DNA of 49,608 nucleotides from an uncultured Chthoniobacterales bacterium (GTDB taxonomy: Bacteria; Verrucomicrobiota; Verrucomicrobiia; Chthoniobacterales; UBA10450). The DNA is taken from the NCBI GenBank assembly GCA_955652255.1, contig CATPAW010000137.1:1-49608 (forward strand), read 5' to 3'. The translations under genes were made by a program, and so were the position numbers. This document shows, in pieces, positions 16,253-25,381 of the stretch. The stretch's first letter is position 1, and every line of letters begins with the position of its first letter. The notes under the pieces are model-generated. The model was given only the letters and a program-made list of their open reading frames with translations, had not been told where the DNA came from and did no database searches.

Positions 16253-18289
16253 ATGAACGAGGATCGCAAGACCTTAGAACAACGCGCGACGCTGACCGAC
16301 ATCGAACGTCTTCGTCACTCCGCATCGCATGTGCTGGCGACGGCAATTTTGAAAATCTGGCCGGGAGCGCAGTTCGCTGCCGGCCCGCCGGTCGAGAACG
16401 GTTTTTATTACGATGTCGATCTTCCACACCGCATTTCGCCGGCCGATTTCGAGAAAATCGAGGCGGAGATGAAGAAGGAGATCAAGGCGAACCATCCGTT
16501 CGAGCGCATGGAAGTTCCGCGCGGCGAAGCGCTCGAGATGGGAAAGAAAGGTCGGCTCGCCGCATTGAGCGATCGCGATCAGCCGAGCAAATACAAGATC
16601 GACATCATCGAAAACATCCCGCCAAACGAAAAGATCTCGCTCTATCGCAACGGCGAATTTGTCGATCTTTGCGCCGGCCCGCACGTCATGCGCACGGGAA
16701 ACATCGGCGCGTTCAAGCTCACCAATATCGCGAGCGCTTACTACAAAGGCGACGAAAGGAATCCGCAGCTCCAGCGCGTTTACGGCACGGCGTTCAAAAC
16801 GAAAAAGGAACTCGACGATTATTTCGCCATGCTCGAGGAAGCGAAGAAACGCGACCATCGCAAGCTCGGCAAAGAACTCGAGCTATTCACGTTCGACGAC
16901 GACGTCGGTCCGGGTCTTCCGATGTTTTTGCCGCGTGGCGCGGTCATCGCCGATGAACTGGAGAAACTCGCAAAAGAAACGGAGTTCGCAGCGGGTTATC
17001 AACGCGTCCGCACTCCGCACATCGCACGCGAAAGCCTATACAAAAAGAGCGGCCATCTCCCCTACTACGCCGAATCGATGTTTCCGCCGATGCGATTGTC
17101 TGAAGGCAGTGAAGATGTGACCGAGCGAGCGAGCAATCGAGCTGCTGCAGAAGAAGCGATAAAGCGGCTGCGCGAGTTCATGAAGACTCAGATGAAGGAT
17201 ATTACCGACCCAGAGGGCCGTCTCGCCGATGCCGACAAATTCCAAGCTCGCATAGAGGAGCTACAGCAATCGGTGGATTGGATCGAGCTGCGTGAATCGG
17301 CGCAAGCTGATGAACGCGGGGAGAATTACTACCTTAAGGCGATGAATTGTCCGCATCATCACAAGTTATTTGCGGCGATGCCGCGCAGTTATCGCGATCT
17401 GCCCTTGCGGCTCGCAGAGTACGGCACCTGTTATCGCTACGAGCAGAGCGGCGAGCTGTTCGGACTCATGCGGGTGCGCTCGATGCAAATGAACGATGCA
17501 CACATTTATTGCACGCCCGAGCAATTTGAAGCGGAGTTCAACGCCGTGAACGAAATGTATCTGAAATATTTCACGCTCTTCGGGATCGAGAAATACCTGA
17601 TGCGTTTCTCTACGCACGACCCATTGAAGCTTGGCCAAAAGTTTGTCGATGAACCGGAGCTTTGGAAACAAACCGAAGTGATGACAAGACGTGTGCTGAA
17701 AAATTCCGCGATCGATTATGTCGAAGTGCCAAACGAAGCGGCGTTTTACGGACCGAAGATCGATGTGCAAGCGTGGAGCGCAATCGGCCGCGAGTTTTCC
17801 ATCGCGACCAATCAGGTCGATTTCGCACAGCCGCGCCGGTTCAATCTCGTTTACAAAGATCGCGACAACACCGAGAAAATTCCTCTCTGCATCCACCGCG
17901 CGCCGCTCGGAACGCACGAACGTTTCATCGGATTCTTAATTGAGCATTACGCCGGCAACTTCCCACTCTGGCTCTCGCCCGAACAGGTGCGCATCCTTAC
18001 CATCGGCGATCCCGCAGGCGCGGGACTGATCGATTACGCGCGCAAGATCGACAACGAGCTGCGCGCGCATCAAGTCCGTTCCGATGTCGATCTTTCCACC
18101 GACAAGATCAACGGCAAAATCCAGCGCGCCGAGCAAATGAAAGTCCACACCATGTTCGTAATCGGTAAGCGCGACATGGAAGCTGACGCCATCAGCGTCC
18201 GCGTACACGGCCAAGGAAATCTCGGCGCCAAGCAGCGCAGCGAAGTCATTGCGGACATTCTCCAGTCCATAAAAGAGCGACGAACTTGA
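16253..18289 (+). CDS. thrS: Threonyl-tRNA synthetase, lacking the TGS domain and carrying a catalytic-domain insert
   Basis: A 678-residue class II synthetase charging tRNA-Thr. The editing domain begins almost at once with RHSASHVLATAI (HxxxH at residues 22-26), so the N-terminal TGS domain of about 60 residues is missing. FVDLCAGPH follows. In the catalytic core, motif 2 zone CYRYEQSGELFGLMRVR and the zinc cysteine in AMNCPHHH are present. The C-terminal anticodon-binding domain runs from WLSPEQVRILTIGD. Between SMFPPM (residue 276) and GENYYLKAMNCP (residue 357) there is an added charged helical segment of about 70 residues. Six dispersed motifs lie in this gene and its leader. Confidence 0.95.
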   Translation: MNEDRKTLEQRATLTDIERLRHSASHVLATAILKIWPGAQFAAGPPVENGFYYDVDLPHRISPADFEKIEAEMKKEIKANHPFERMEVPRGEALEMGKKGRLAALSDRDQPSKYKIDIIENIPPNEKISLYRNGEFVDLCAGPHVMRTGNIGAFKLTNIASAYYKGDERNPQLQRVYGTAFKTKKELDDYFAMLEEAKKRDHRKLGKELELFTFDDDVGPGLPMFLPRGAVIADELEKLAKETEFAAGYQRVRTPHIARESLYKKSGHLPYYAESMFPPMRLSEGSEDVTERASNRAAAEEAIKRLREFMKTQMKDITDPEGRLADADKFQARIEELQQSVDWIELRESAQADERGENYYLKAMNCPHHHKLFAAMPRSYRDLPLRLAEYGTCYRYEQSGELFGLMRVRSMQMNDAHIYCTPEQFEAEFNAVNEMYLKYFTLFGIEKYLMRFSTHDPLKLGQKFVDEPELWKQTEVMTRRVLKNSAIDYVEVPNEAAFYGPKIDVQAWSAIGREFSIATNQVDFAQPRRFNLVYKDRDNTEKIPLCIHRAPLGTHERFIGFLIEHYAGNFPLWLSPEQVRILTIGDPAGAGLIDYARKIDNELRAHQVRSDVDLSTDKINGKIQRAEQMKVHTMFVIGKRDMEADAISVRVHGQGNLGAKQRSEVIADILQSIKERRT

Positions 18290-18321
18290 TTGCGTGCGCT
18301 TTCTCCGGCCAGAACAGTGAA

Positions 18322-20148
18322 ATGGATTTAGCCGGCGTTCTGAAAAAGAATTTCGGCTACGACGAGTTTCGGCCGTTACAGGAGGAGATCGTCAAAGATG
18401 CGCTCGCGGGTCGCGATGTGTTTGCGTTGATGCCGACTGGCGGCGGGAAGTCGCTTTGCTTTCAACTGCCGGCTTTGTTGCGCGATGGTCTGACGATTGT
18501 GGTTTCGCCGTTGATTTCGTTGATGAAGGATCAGGTCGATGCGCTGCAAACCAGCGGAATCGCAGCGACGTTGTTGAATTCGACGTTAGATCGAAATGAA
18601 GCGGTCGAGCGGTTGCGCGGCTTGAATCGGGGTGAGTATCGATTGCTTTACGTCGCGCCGGAGCGTTTGATGCTCGATACATTTTTGGAGCGCGCGTTGA
18701 ACTGGAACATCGCGCAGATCGCGATCGACGAAGCGCATTGCATCAGCGAGTGGGGCCACGATTTTCGTCCGGAATATCGAGAGCTGAAAAAGTTGCGCAC
18801 ATATTTCCCAGATGTGCCGATCATGGCATTGACCGCGACTGCAACCGAGCGCGTGCGCAAAGATATTGTCGATCAATTGCATCTCCATGATGCGCGCTGC
18901 TACGTCGCGAGTTTCAATCGCCCGAACCTAACGTATCACGTCGTTCCGAAATCATCGCCTTATGAACAAGTGCTCACGTTGGTGCGAGCTCGCCCCAACG
19001 AAAGCGGCATCGTTTATTGCGCGAGCAGGAAGACGGCGGACAGGCTCGCGGCAAAATTGAGCGGGGATGGAATCAAGGCGAAGCCGTATCACGCCGGGCT
19101 CGAAGCGGTGGAGCGCACGAAGCACCAGGAGATGTTTCTGCGCGACGATGTGCGCGTGATCACTGCGACGATCGCGTTCGGCATGGGGATCAACAAACCG
19201 AATGTGCGCTTCGTGGTGCATCAGGATCTGCCGAAAAATATCGAGAGTTACTATCAGGAAACCGGGCGCGCGGGACGAGACGGATTGCCAAGCGATTGCC
19301 TGTTGCTTTTCAGCGCAAGCGACGTGGTGAAGCAGCGGCGTTTCATCGAGGAGAAAAGCGAACATGAGCAGCGGATCGCGCACGAGCAATTACGAACAAT
19401 GATTGCCTACGCGGAGACGCGCGAATGCCGGCGCGCGACGCTGCTGAAGTATTTCGGCGAAGACTTCGTGACGCCATCATGCGAAGGCTGCGATAATTGC
19501 CTGAATCCGCGCGAGACTTTCGACGGCACGCTGCACGCGCAGAAATTTTTATCGTGTGTTTATCGCATCCATTCCAAACACGGATTCGGGTTCGGCTTGA
19601 ATCACATTGTCGATGTCCTGGCGGGGGCCGAGACGGAAGGAATTCGACAGCGCAGTCATGATCAGCTTTCGACCTACGGCATTGGTCAGGACCTGAAACG
19701 TAGTGCCTGGCAGGCGATCGGGCGCGAATTATTGCGGCTCGGATTGGTCGCCGCCGCGCCGGGGAAATTTGCAACACTGCAACTCACCGATACCGGCCTG
19801 GCCGCGTTGCGCGAAAGGAAGCAAATCACGTTGACTAAACCATTCGAGGTCGAAGAAAAGAAGCGACCGAAACATCGCGCGGGCGAAATCGAATGTGACG
19901 AGGCGCTTTTCGAGCAGCTGCGCATTCTGCGCCGCAAGCTGGCCGACGAACGCAACGTGCCGGCCTACATCATTTTCTCCGATGTTGCGCTGCGCGAAAT
20001 GGCGTGCGCTTGTCCAACTACGGCAACAGAGTTCGGCCAGATTCCCGGCGTCGGTCAGCAAAAGCTGCGCGATTTCGCGAAGCCATTTACGGCCGCGATC
20101 ACCCAGTACCTTGCGAGCCGTTCGCCTCAAGCGTCAGAAATTCCGTGA
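18322..20148 (+). CDS. recQ: ATP-dependent DNA helicase RecQ
   Basis: A 608-residue 3'-5' DNA helicase of recombination and replication repair. Helicase motifs are in order: FRPLQEEIV, Walker A MPTGGGKSLCFQ, DEAH box AIDEAHCISEWGHDFR, ALTATATERV, and motif VI QETGRAGRDG. The RQC zinc-binding cysteines appear as CRRATLLKYFG and CEGCDNC. A winged helix and a C-terminal HRDC-like domain (VPAYIIFSDVALREMA) complete it. The frame is open from TTG 18286 overlapping the thrS stop, but ATG 18322 (MDLAGVLKK) begins where the family begins. It probably shares the thrS transcript. Confidence 0.93.
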   Translation: MDLAGVLKKNFGYDEFRPLQEEIVKDALAGRDVFALMPTGGGKSLCFQLPALLRDGLTIVVSPLISLMKDQVDALQTSGIAATLLNSTLDRNEAVERLRGLNRGEYRLLYVAPERLMLDTFLERALNWNIAQIAIDEAHCISEWGHDFRPEYRELKKLRTYFPDVPIMALTATATERVRKDIVDQLHLHDARCYVASFNRPNLTYHVVPKSSPYEQVLTLVRARPNESGIVYCASRKTADRLAAKLSGDGIKAKPYHAGLEAVERTKHQEMFLRDDVRVITATIAFGMGINKPNVRFVVHQDLPKNIESYYQETGRAGRDGLPSDCLLLFSASDVVKQRRFIEEKSEHEQRIAHEQLRTMIAYAETRECRRATLLKYFGEDFVTPSCEGCDNCLNPRETFDGTLHAQKFLSCVYRIHSKHGFGFGLNHIVDVLAGAETEGIRQRSHDQLSTYGIGQDLKRSAWQAIGRELLRLGLVAAAPGKFATLQLTDTGLAALRERKQITLTKPFEVEEKKRPKHRAGEIECDEALFEQLRILRRKLADERNVPAYIIFSDVALREMACACPTTATEFGQIPGVGQQKLRDFAKPFTAAITQYLASRSPQASEIP

Positions 20149-20193
20149 CTTCGTTGGCGAACAAGCGGTAAAAATTCAATCAAATCACTAAAG

Positions 20194-20808
20194 ATGATGA
20201 ATACGGGCAAAATTTTAGCGATCGTTGCATTGTCGATCTTGACCAGCGTTCTCGTGGTTTGGGCGCAGAATGACCCGCAAGTCGCGATTGCGAAGAAACA
20301 GGCCGCGCTCGAACGGCAACGGATCGAGCTGGAAAAAAAGAGTCTGGAGTTGCAACAAAAGGAACTCGATCTCGAAAAAGCGCGGCAGGAATTTCAGGCG
20401 CAGCAAATCGGCCGCTCACTGAGCATGAATTTATCCGGTGACGTGCTTTTCGATTATGACAAAGTTGAGCTGAAACCAGCGGCGGAGGAAGCGCTCAAGA
20501 AAGTGGCGATAGTGCTGTCACCGTTTCCTGAAAGCAAGGTGACGGTGGAAGGTTACACCGATTCAAAAGGAACGAAGGCTGTGAACATGCAGCTTTCGCG
20601 CGAGCGCGCGCAGGCGGTGAAGGACTGGCTGGTGAAAAACGGCGGCGTCGCGCCCGCGAATATTTTTACGAAAGGGTTCGGCGGAGAATATCCGATTGCG
20701 CCAAACAAAAACACCGATGGCTCGGACAATCCGCTTGGCCGCGCGTTGAACCGCCGCGTGTCGATTATCGTGGAGAAGCCAGCGGCTTCCACGCCTCCAA
20801 CGCCTTAA
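20194..20808 (+). CDS. OmpA-family peptidoglycan-binding protein with coiled coil
   Basis: A 204-residue exported protein. A signal peptide (KILAIVALSILTSVLVVWAQ) is followed by a charged coiled coil of about 45 residues rich in Q, E, K and L. The OmpA C-terminal domain then runs from LSGDVLFDYDKVELKPAAEE. The domain shows the peptidoglycan-binding pattern VTVEGYTDSKGTKAVNMQLS, SRERAQAVKDWL and NRRVSIIVE. It likely tethers the envelope to the cell wall from the periplasm. Two adjacent ATGs make the first residue ambiguous. A GATCGACA motif in the signal-peptide codons (20231) is read as L-S-I-L, a different frame from the copies in thrS. Confidence 0.88.
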   Translation: MMNTGKILAIVALSILTSVLVVWAQNDPQVAIAKKQAALERQRIELEKKSLELQQKELDLEKARQEFQAQQIGRSLSMNLSGDVLFDYDKVELKPAAEEALKKVAIVLSPFPESKVTVEGYTDSKGTKAVNMQLSRERAQAVKDWLVKNGGVAPANIFTKGFGGEYPIAPNKNTDGSDNPLGRALNRRVSIIVEKPAASTPPTP

Positions 20809-20824
20809 ATAGAACGCGAGAGTT

Positions 20825-20850
20825 GTAGGGCGGGCGCTCCGCCTGCCTAA
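20825..20850. repeat. Short GTAGGGCG palindrome
   Basis: GTAGGGCGGGCGCTCCGCC with the partner CGCCTGCCTAA forms a compact hairpin just after the OmpA-family gene. It resembles the ends of element A and may terminate transcription. Confidence 0.5.
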
Positions 20851-20855
20851 CCTTC

Positions 20856-21043
20856 CTAGCGCTTCTTACGCCTTTTCGTCGGCAACTTTTTGCGCTTCGT
20901 CTTCGCGAACTCACGCAATTGGTTCTCGCTCATCGAGGCCGCCATGTGATGCGCCTCTGAGCGATGACTTCGATCGTTTTCCGCGTTTCGCGGCGAGCGC
21001 CGCACCAGCCGCCATCTGTTGTTTTTCTTGATTTTGCAGGCAT
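20856..21043 (-). pseudogene. Frameshifted DUF3008-like small basic protein gene
   Basis: Reading the minus strand from ATG 21043, the pieces MPAKSRK, then in another frame QQMAAGAALAAKRGKRSKSS, then in a third frame MAASMSENQLREFAKTKRKK follow the expected order of the small DUF3008 family. Members of that family typically carry AAGAALAAKRG and a SMSEKQLxEFAxTKRK ending. Two frame changes are needed: one at an A-run near 21021-21025, one near 20946. The last 29 codons (20945-20856) are intact. Either the gene has decayed or the sequence has indel errors. It lies downstream of the minus-strand permease operon. Confidence 0.55.
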
Positions 21044-21080
21044 ACCAAGATTTCGTTTCCGGAACACGAAATGGATTTGC

Positions 21081-22577
21081 TCAGACTACGTCGCCTTTTC
21101 GCCAGAGAAGATAAACCGGCGCGCCGGTCAGCACGATCAGGATTCCGATCCCAGAAGTCGCGGGAGCGAGCCAGGCAAGATCGACAATGAGCAATCCGGC
21201 GAGCAAGATCGACATGAATGGCACAATCGGATAACCCCAGGTGCTATAGGGACGTTCCGCCGCGGGCGCTTTTCGTCGCAAGATGATGAGCGCCGCAACC
21301 ATCAGGATATAAAAGATTAAATCAGCGGAAACAATGTACTCGAGTAATTGGGTGTAGACATTTCCGTAAGTCACCTCGCGTGTCGCGGTATCGGTCGTGA
21401 CGGTGCGCGGCAAAGTCAAAAACGCAGTCCAGATTCCCTGCGCGACCAATGCCGCCGCGGGGACGTGATGGCGATTGGTCGTCCCAACTCTTCTGAAAAA
21501 CAGCCGATCGCGCGCCATCGCAAAATAGACTCGGGCGCCGGAGAGAATCAGCCCGTTGTTGCAACCGAAAGTCGAGATCATGATCGCAGCCGCCATGCAC
21601 ATCGCGCCCGGATTTCCAAAAACGGCGGCCATCGCCGCCACAGCCACGCGATTTTGCGGAGCGTGTTGGATTTCGGAAAATGGCAACAGAGCAAGATAAG
21701 CAACGTTCGCCAGCAGATAAAGGATTACCACGCTTCCGCAGCCGAAGAGCAATGCGCGCACCAGATTTCGCGCGGGATCGCGCACTTCGCTTCCGATGAA
21801 CGTGACATTCGTCCAGGCCGTTTGCGCAAAAAGCGGGCCGACCATTGATTTTCCAAAAAGCAGTGCGAGCGCAAGTCCGCCCACGAATGTGAATCCGGGC
21901 TGTGCAAGTTGTGGACTCCAGCCGTTCGCCCACGAATTCCACCATGCCGACGTCCGCGCGGCGCAGTTCGCATTCCAGCCGAACGCCAAGCCGATGACGA
22001 CCACCCCGGCGAGCGCCGCTGTCTTGGCAAACGTAAAAGTGTTTTGCACAAGTTTGCCGATCTCGAGTCCGCGCGTGTTTGTCCACGTCAGCAGAGCGAT
22101 CAATGCGATCGCCATTAGTTGTTCGTTCGACAAACTGATCGCGTAGCCGCCTAACGAGACCGGCGCGATCAAATAATTGTCCGGCGCGACTGCCGAGACA
22201 AAAACGCCCATAAATTTTGCAAATGCGATCGCTACGGCCGCGATTGTTCCGGTTTGAATGACGAGGAATAATGTCCAGCCATACAAAAATCCGATCGACG
22301 GACCGTAAGCTTCGCGCAGGAAAACATAAACGCCGCCCGCGCGCGGCATCATTGTCGCGAGCTCGGAACAGGAAAGCGCACCAGTGATTGTGAGCAAGCC
22401 GGCAACAGCCCATGCCAGCAACAGCCAACCGGGCGCGCCGATCAATCGCGACGATTCCGCCGATGTAATAAAAATGCCCGAGCCAATCATCGAACCCATC
22501 ACGATCATAGTCGCGTCGATCGGGCCGAGAGCGCGGACCAACTTTGGGTCCTTTCGATTATCGATCTTGCCGTTCAC
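21081..22577 (-). CDS. APC-superfamily amino acid permease, linked to 5-oxoproline genes
   Basis: A 12-helix secondary transporter of the amino acid-polyamine-organocation superfamily. It opens with ATMIVMGSMIGSGIFITSAE, the family's first helix with the unwound GSGIF motif. GGVYVFLREAYGPSIGFLYGW follows. The open frame reaches 22640, but those extra codons lie in palindromic element A3, so I start at GTG 22577 (VNGKIDNRK). It is the last gene of a minus-strand run that includes pxpA, pxpC and pxpB, so uptake of 5-oxoproline or of a glutamyl compound is a reasonable inference. Two GATCGACA motifs lie 28 bases apart in its last helices. Confidence 0.85.
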   Translation of the reverse strand: MNGKIDNRKDPKLVRALGPIDATMIVMGSMIGSGIFITSAESSRLIGAPGWLLLAWAVAGLLTITGALSCSELATMMPRAGGVYVFLREAYGPSIGFLYGWTLFLVIQTGTIAAVAIAFAKFMGVFVSAVAPDNYLIAPVSLGGYAISLSNEQLMAIALIALLTWTNTRGLEIGKLVQNTFTFAKTAALAGVVVIGLAFGWNANCAARTSAWWNSWANGWSPQLAQPGFTFVGGLALALLFGKSMVGPLFAQTAWTNVTFIGSEVRDPARNLVRALLFGCGSVVILYLLANVAYLALLPFSEIQHAPQNRVAVAAMAAVFGNPGAMCMAAAIMISTFGCNNGLILSGARVYFAMARDRLFFRRVGTTNRHHVPAAALVAQGIWTAFLTLPRTVTTDTATREVTYGNVYTQLLEYIVSADLIFYILMVAALIILRRKAPAAERPYSTWGYPIVPFMSILLAGLLIVDLAWLAPATSGIGILIVLTGAPVYLLWRKGDVV

Positions 22578-22587
22578 GATCCACACG

Positions 22588-22664
22588 CTAGGGCGAGACT
22601 CAACTGCCAGTCCGGCTCGAACCGAGCCGGCGAATTCCACGGCTCCGCGGAGTGTCGCCCTGCC
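22588..22664. repeat. Palindromic element A3
   Basis: The ends CTAGGGCGA and TCGCCCTGCC are near reverse complements. Inside are GGCTCG-AACC-GAGCC and GGCTCCGCGGAG stems. It separates pxpA from the permease and creates a spurious N-terminal extension in the permease frame. A one-mismatch dispersed motif lies just outside at 22559-22569. Confidence 0.75.
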
Positions 22665-22677
22665 AAAACATGCGTTG

Positions 22678-23427
22678 TTATGATTTTGGCGGCGCGATTG
22701 TCACGCCTTCATTTTTAAGCTGCGCTCGCAACGCGCGCGCGAATTCCACCGCACCCGGCGTGTCGCCGTGCACACAAACTGTTTCGGCTTGTACGTCGAT
22801 ATCAACTCCATCGACAGATCGAACTTTGTCTTCGCGCAACATCCGCAGAACGCGCGCCGCGGCTTCCACGGGATCGTACAGCAATGCGTCCAGGCGCGTG
22901 CGCGGAACAAGCGTGCCATCCGCAAGATAATTGCGGTCCGCAAAGACTTCGCCCGCGATTTTCAGTCCGCTTGCTTCGGCCATACGCGCGAGCGCGCTGC
23001 CATCCGGCGCAAAAAGAATCAACGTTCGGTCGGTGCTCGTAATGGCGTGTGCAACCGCGCCGGCAATTCTCTCGTCGCGCGCCGCGATGTGATAGAGCGC
23101 GCCATGCGGCTTTACGTGATTCGGGCGCACACCGAGCGCTTCTGCAATCGCGCTAAAAACTCCGAGCTGATAAGTCACCGCGTCGCAAACCTCCTCGGGC
23201 GTGACCGGCAATTCTTTCCGGCCGAAGTTTTCCCGATCGAAGAGGCTCGGATGCGCACCAACGGCAACGCCGTGGTCGCGCGCCGCTTCAATTGACCTGT
23301 GAATGGTGTCGGCGTCGCCGGCATGAAACCCGCACGCGATGTTCGCGGAAGTTACGAATTCAAGCAGCTCATCGTCGTGGCCGGCGCCTTCGCCGAGGTC
23401 GGCGTTAAGATCGACAACCAACTTCAT
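22678..23427 (-). CDS. pxpA: 5-oxoprolinase subunit PxpA (LamB/YcsF family)
   Basis: A 249-residue LamB/YcsF protein, one of three subunits that hydrolyse 5-oxoproline to glutamate with ATP. The N-terminus VVDLNADLGEGAGHDDELLE and then SANIACGFHAGD are diagnostic. HPSLFDRENFGRKELPVTPEE, VKPHGALYH and the late EVFADRNYLADGTLVPR complete the pattern. The start overlaps the pxpC stop by four bases. The order pxpB-pxpC-pxpA followed by a permease is a standard arrangement. Confidence 0.95.
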   Translation of the reverse strand: MKLVVDLNADLGEGAGHDDELLEFVTSANIACGFHAGDADTIHRSIEAARDHGVAVGAHPSLFDRENFGRKELPVTPEEVCDAVTYQLGVFSAIAEALGVRPNHVKPHGALYHIAARDERIAGAVAHAITSTDRTLILFAPDGSALARMAEASGLKIAGEVFADRNYLADGTLVPRTRLDALLYDPVEAAARVLRMLREDKVRSVDGVDIDVQAETVCVHGDTPGAVEFARALRAQLKNEGVTIAPPKS

Positions 23428-24410
23428 GAGAAGTGCGGTTGCAGCCCGCGCCGGAACTGCTCGAGGTTCTGCTCGCGATTAATCAAAAGGTGGTGCGCAT
23501 CAGCAAGCGTAACTTCGCGAAAGCGAACCTCATCGCCACCGCGAAGTTGAGCCGCAATTGAAAGATCGACCGTAATCACGTGCGCGATTTTCGGATAACC
23601 GCCAATGGTTTGGCAATCTCCGAGCAAGAGGATCGGTTTCCCACTTGGCGGGATTTGGATCGTGCCGGGAGCAACCGCTTCCGAGACAAGATCGACAAGT
23701 TCATTTGCTTTCAGCTGCGGACCTTCGAAACGCACTCCCATTCGATCCGAATCAGGCGAGACAGTGAATTTGTCGCCGGTGAACCGTCGAACCGTTACAT
23801 TGTCAAAACGGTTCCACTCAGAGCCGCGGATAACGCGCAGAGTTGGTTCACGTTTGGCCGGGCTCGACCAGTCATGCGGAGGTTTCCAGCGTGCGATCCT
23901 TTCTCTCTGCAATTTGTCGATCAAGATCCTGGTGCGCTCGGAATTTTTGCCGAGCGGAAGTTCATCGCCGTGGCACAACGCACGGCCCTCCTTTCCGCCG
24001 AAATTTCCCCGCAAATCAGTTGATCGACTGCCGAGCACAACCGGCACGTCGAATCCGCCAGAAACTGCAATCCAAGCGCGGCATCCGGTTTTTGGCCGCT
24101 CGATCCCCATTTCGTCGCCTTCTCGAATAACGACTGGATGACCGACCGGCAACGATGTCGATCCGGAGCGCGCATCGAATTCGCCGCCGCTCCAGGCCAT
24201 AAGTCGTTCATCCACGAACCGCAATTGCAAGCCGCCGAAGGTGACCTCCAGTCCAGCGGCCGATTCGTTATTGCCAACAAGCAGATTGGCAACGCGCAAC
24301 GCATGCGCATCGAGCGCGCCGCCGAGCGATACACCAAATTGGCGAAATCCAGTGCGACCAAAATCCTGTACGGTCGTGGAAAATCCGGCACGAACAGCAG
24401 TCGCATTCAC
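23424..24410 (-). CDS. pxpC: 5-oxoprolinase subunit PxpC (KipA / biotin-dependent carboxyltransferase type)
   Basis: A 328-residue protein of the KipA family. It starts with VRAGFSTTVQDFGRTGFRQF and contains GVSLGGALDAHALRVANLLV. The C-terminal KPILLLGDCQTIGGYPKIAHV and VSEAVAPGTIQIPP are typical. With PxpA and PxpB it forms the prokaryotic 5-oxoprolinase; older annotation calls it allophanate hydrolase subunit 2. It overlaps both neighbours by four bases. It holds several exact GATCGACA motifs, including one read as LVDLVS and one as IDKL. Confidence 0.94.
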   Translation of the reverse strand: MNATAVRAGFSTTVQDFGRTGFRQFGVSLGGALDAHALRVANLLVGNNESAAGLEVTFGGLQLRFVDERLMAWSGGEFDARSGSTSLPVGHPVVIREGDEMGIERPKTGCRAWIAVSGGFDVPVVLGSRSTDLRGNFGGKEGRALCHGDELPLGKNSERTRILIDKLQRERIARWKPPHDWSSPAKREPTLRVIRGSEWNRFDNVTVRRFTGDKFTVSPDSDRMGVRFEGPQLKANELVDLVSEAVAPGTIQIPPSGKPILLLGDCQTIGGYPKIAHVITVDLSIAAQLRGGDEVRFREVTLADAHHLLINREQNLEQFRRGLQPHFS

Positions 24411-25120
24411 CTTGTCGATCTTTCAAATTCGTCGCGCGAGATCGCGCAGAAGCGGACACGATCACCCGCGCGGAGAAGCGCGGGAGGATTTTTTTGGGGA
24501 TCGAACAAACGCAGCGGCGTGCGACCGATCAGATTCCAGCCGCCTGGCGACTGTACCGGATAAATTCCGGTCTGCGCTCCGCCGATCGCGACTGAGCCGC
24601 TGGGAATTTCTTTTCGAGGAGTAGAACGACGCGGCGTCGCCAGTTTAGACGGCAATCCGCCGAGAAAAGGAAAGCCCGGCGTAAATCCAATGCAATGGAC
24701 GCGATATTCCGACGCGCAGTAAAGATCGACAACTTCCTGCGCGCCAAGTCCGGCGTGCTGCGCAATTTCATCAAGATCGAGAGCAAATTCCGCGTCGTAA
24801 CAAACCGGGATTTGGATTGGAGACGTCTCCATTCGATCGGCACGCACTTCGTTTGCATTTAAAATCACTTCCCGAATCCGTTCCGCCAGCCATTCGAACA
24901 CTTCATCCGGTTTTGCGCCGGAGGCGACGACACGCACGGGATCGAAAAATACCCCAACGGTCGTATAAGCCGGCGCAAGCTCGATCACCCCGGGAAGTTG
25001 TGCATTTTCCAGAAGCCGTCGCGTAGCAAGGACAGCATTCAGCGCTTCATCGGGCGCGCCGTCGAAGTTTTTACGAACCCGAACGATGAGGGCGGAATCT
25101 CCGAGCGGCGCAATTTCCAT
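24407..25120 (-). CDS. pxpB: 5-oxoprolinase subunit PxpB (KipI family)
   Basis: A 237-residue KipI-type protein. It begins IAPLGDSALIVRVR. The conserved block VIELAPAYTTVGVFFDP is followed by PVCYDAEFALDLDEIA and HCIGFTPGFPFLGGLPSKL. The C-terminal GGWNLIGRTPLRLFDP is the family's cyclophilin-like signature. It is the first of the three overlapping 5-oxoprolinase genes. Its start overlaps the stop of the preceding small membrane protein (TAATG), so the four are translationally coupled. Confidence 0.94.
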   Translation of the reverse strand: MEIAPLGDSALIVRVRKNFDGAPDEALNAVLATRRLLENAQLPGVIELAPAYTTVGVFFDPVRVVASGAKPDEVFEWLAERIREVILNANEVRADRMETSPIQIPVCYDAEFALDLDEIAQHAGLGAQEVVDLYCASEYRVHCIGFTPGFPFLGGLPSKLATPRRSTPRKEIPSGSVAIGGAQTGIYPVQSPGGWNLIGRTPLRLFDPQKNPPALLRAGDRVRFCAISRDEFERSTR

Positions 25121-25380
25121 TAAGATGAGGCATCTTTTGCCTTCGCATTTTGAGGCGAAACGGCTTCAGCAACGTTTTCCATGTGCTCTTTAATCTCGTG
25201 CACTTTCGGATGCACTTCGCGGATCAAATCATGTTCGGCTTCGGAAAGTCGTTCGATGCGTGTGGTCATTTCGTGCAACTCTTTCAACATCGTGTCCTGG
25301 CGGGATGAGATGCGATGCATCCACCAAAAACAGACGGACCAGCAGCCCAGACCGATCCAGGTAAGGGCGAAGACGATCAT
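25120..25380 (-). CDS. Small single-span membrane protein with coiled coil
   Basis: An 86-residue protein of no recognised family. Residues 1-20 (IVFALTWIGLGCWSVCFWWM) form one transmembrane helix. The rest is a charged helix (MTTRIERLSEAEHDLIREVH) predicted to form a coiled coil, ending in NAKAKDASS. It starts just after the yceI stop and its own stop overlaps pxpB. It could be an accessory or anchoring subunit of the oxoproline system, but that rests only on gene order. Confidence 0.65.
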   Translation of the reverse strand: MIVFALTWIGLGCWSVCFWWMHRISSRQDTMLKELHEMTTRIERLSEAEHDLIREVHPKVHEIKEHMENVAEAVSPQNAKAKDASS

Positions 25381-25381
25381 A

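Noticed and set aside
21322..22428. 368-codon minus-strand frame within the permease gene
   Set aside because: It lies in another frame of the real permease, is arginine/histidine-rich and lacks membrane helices.
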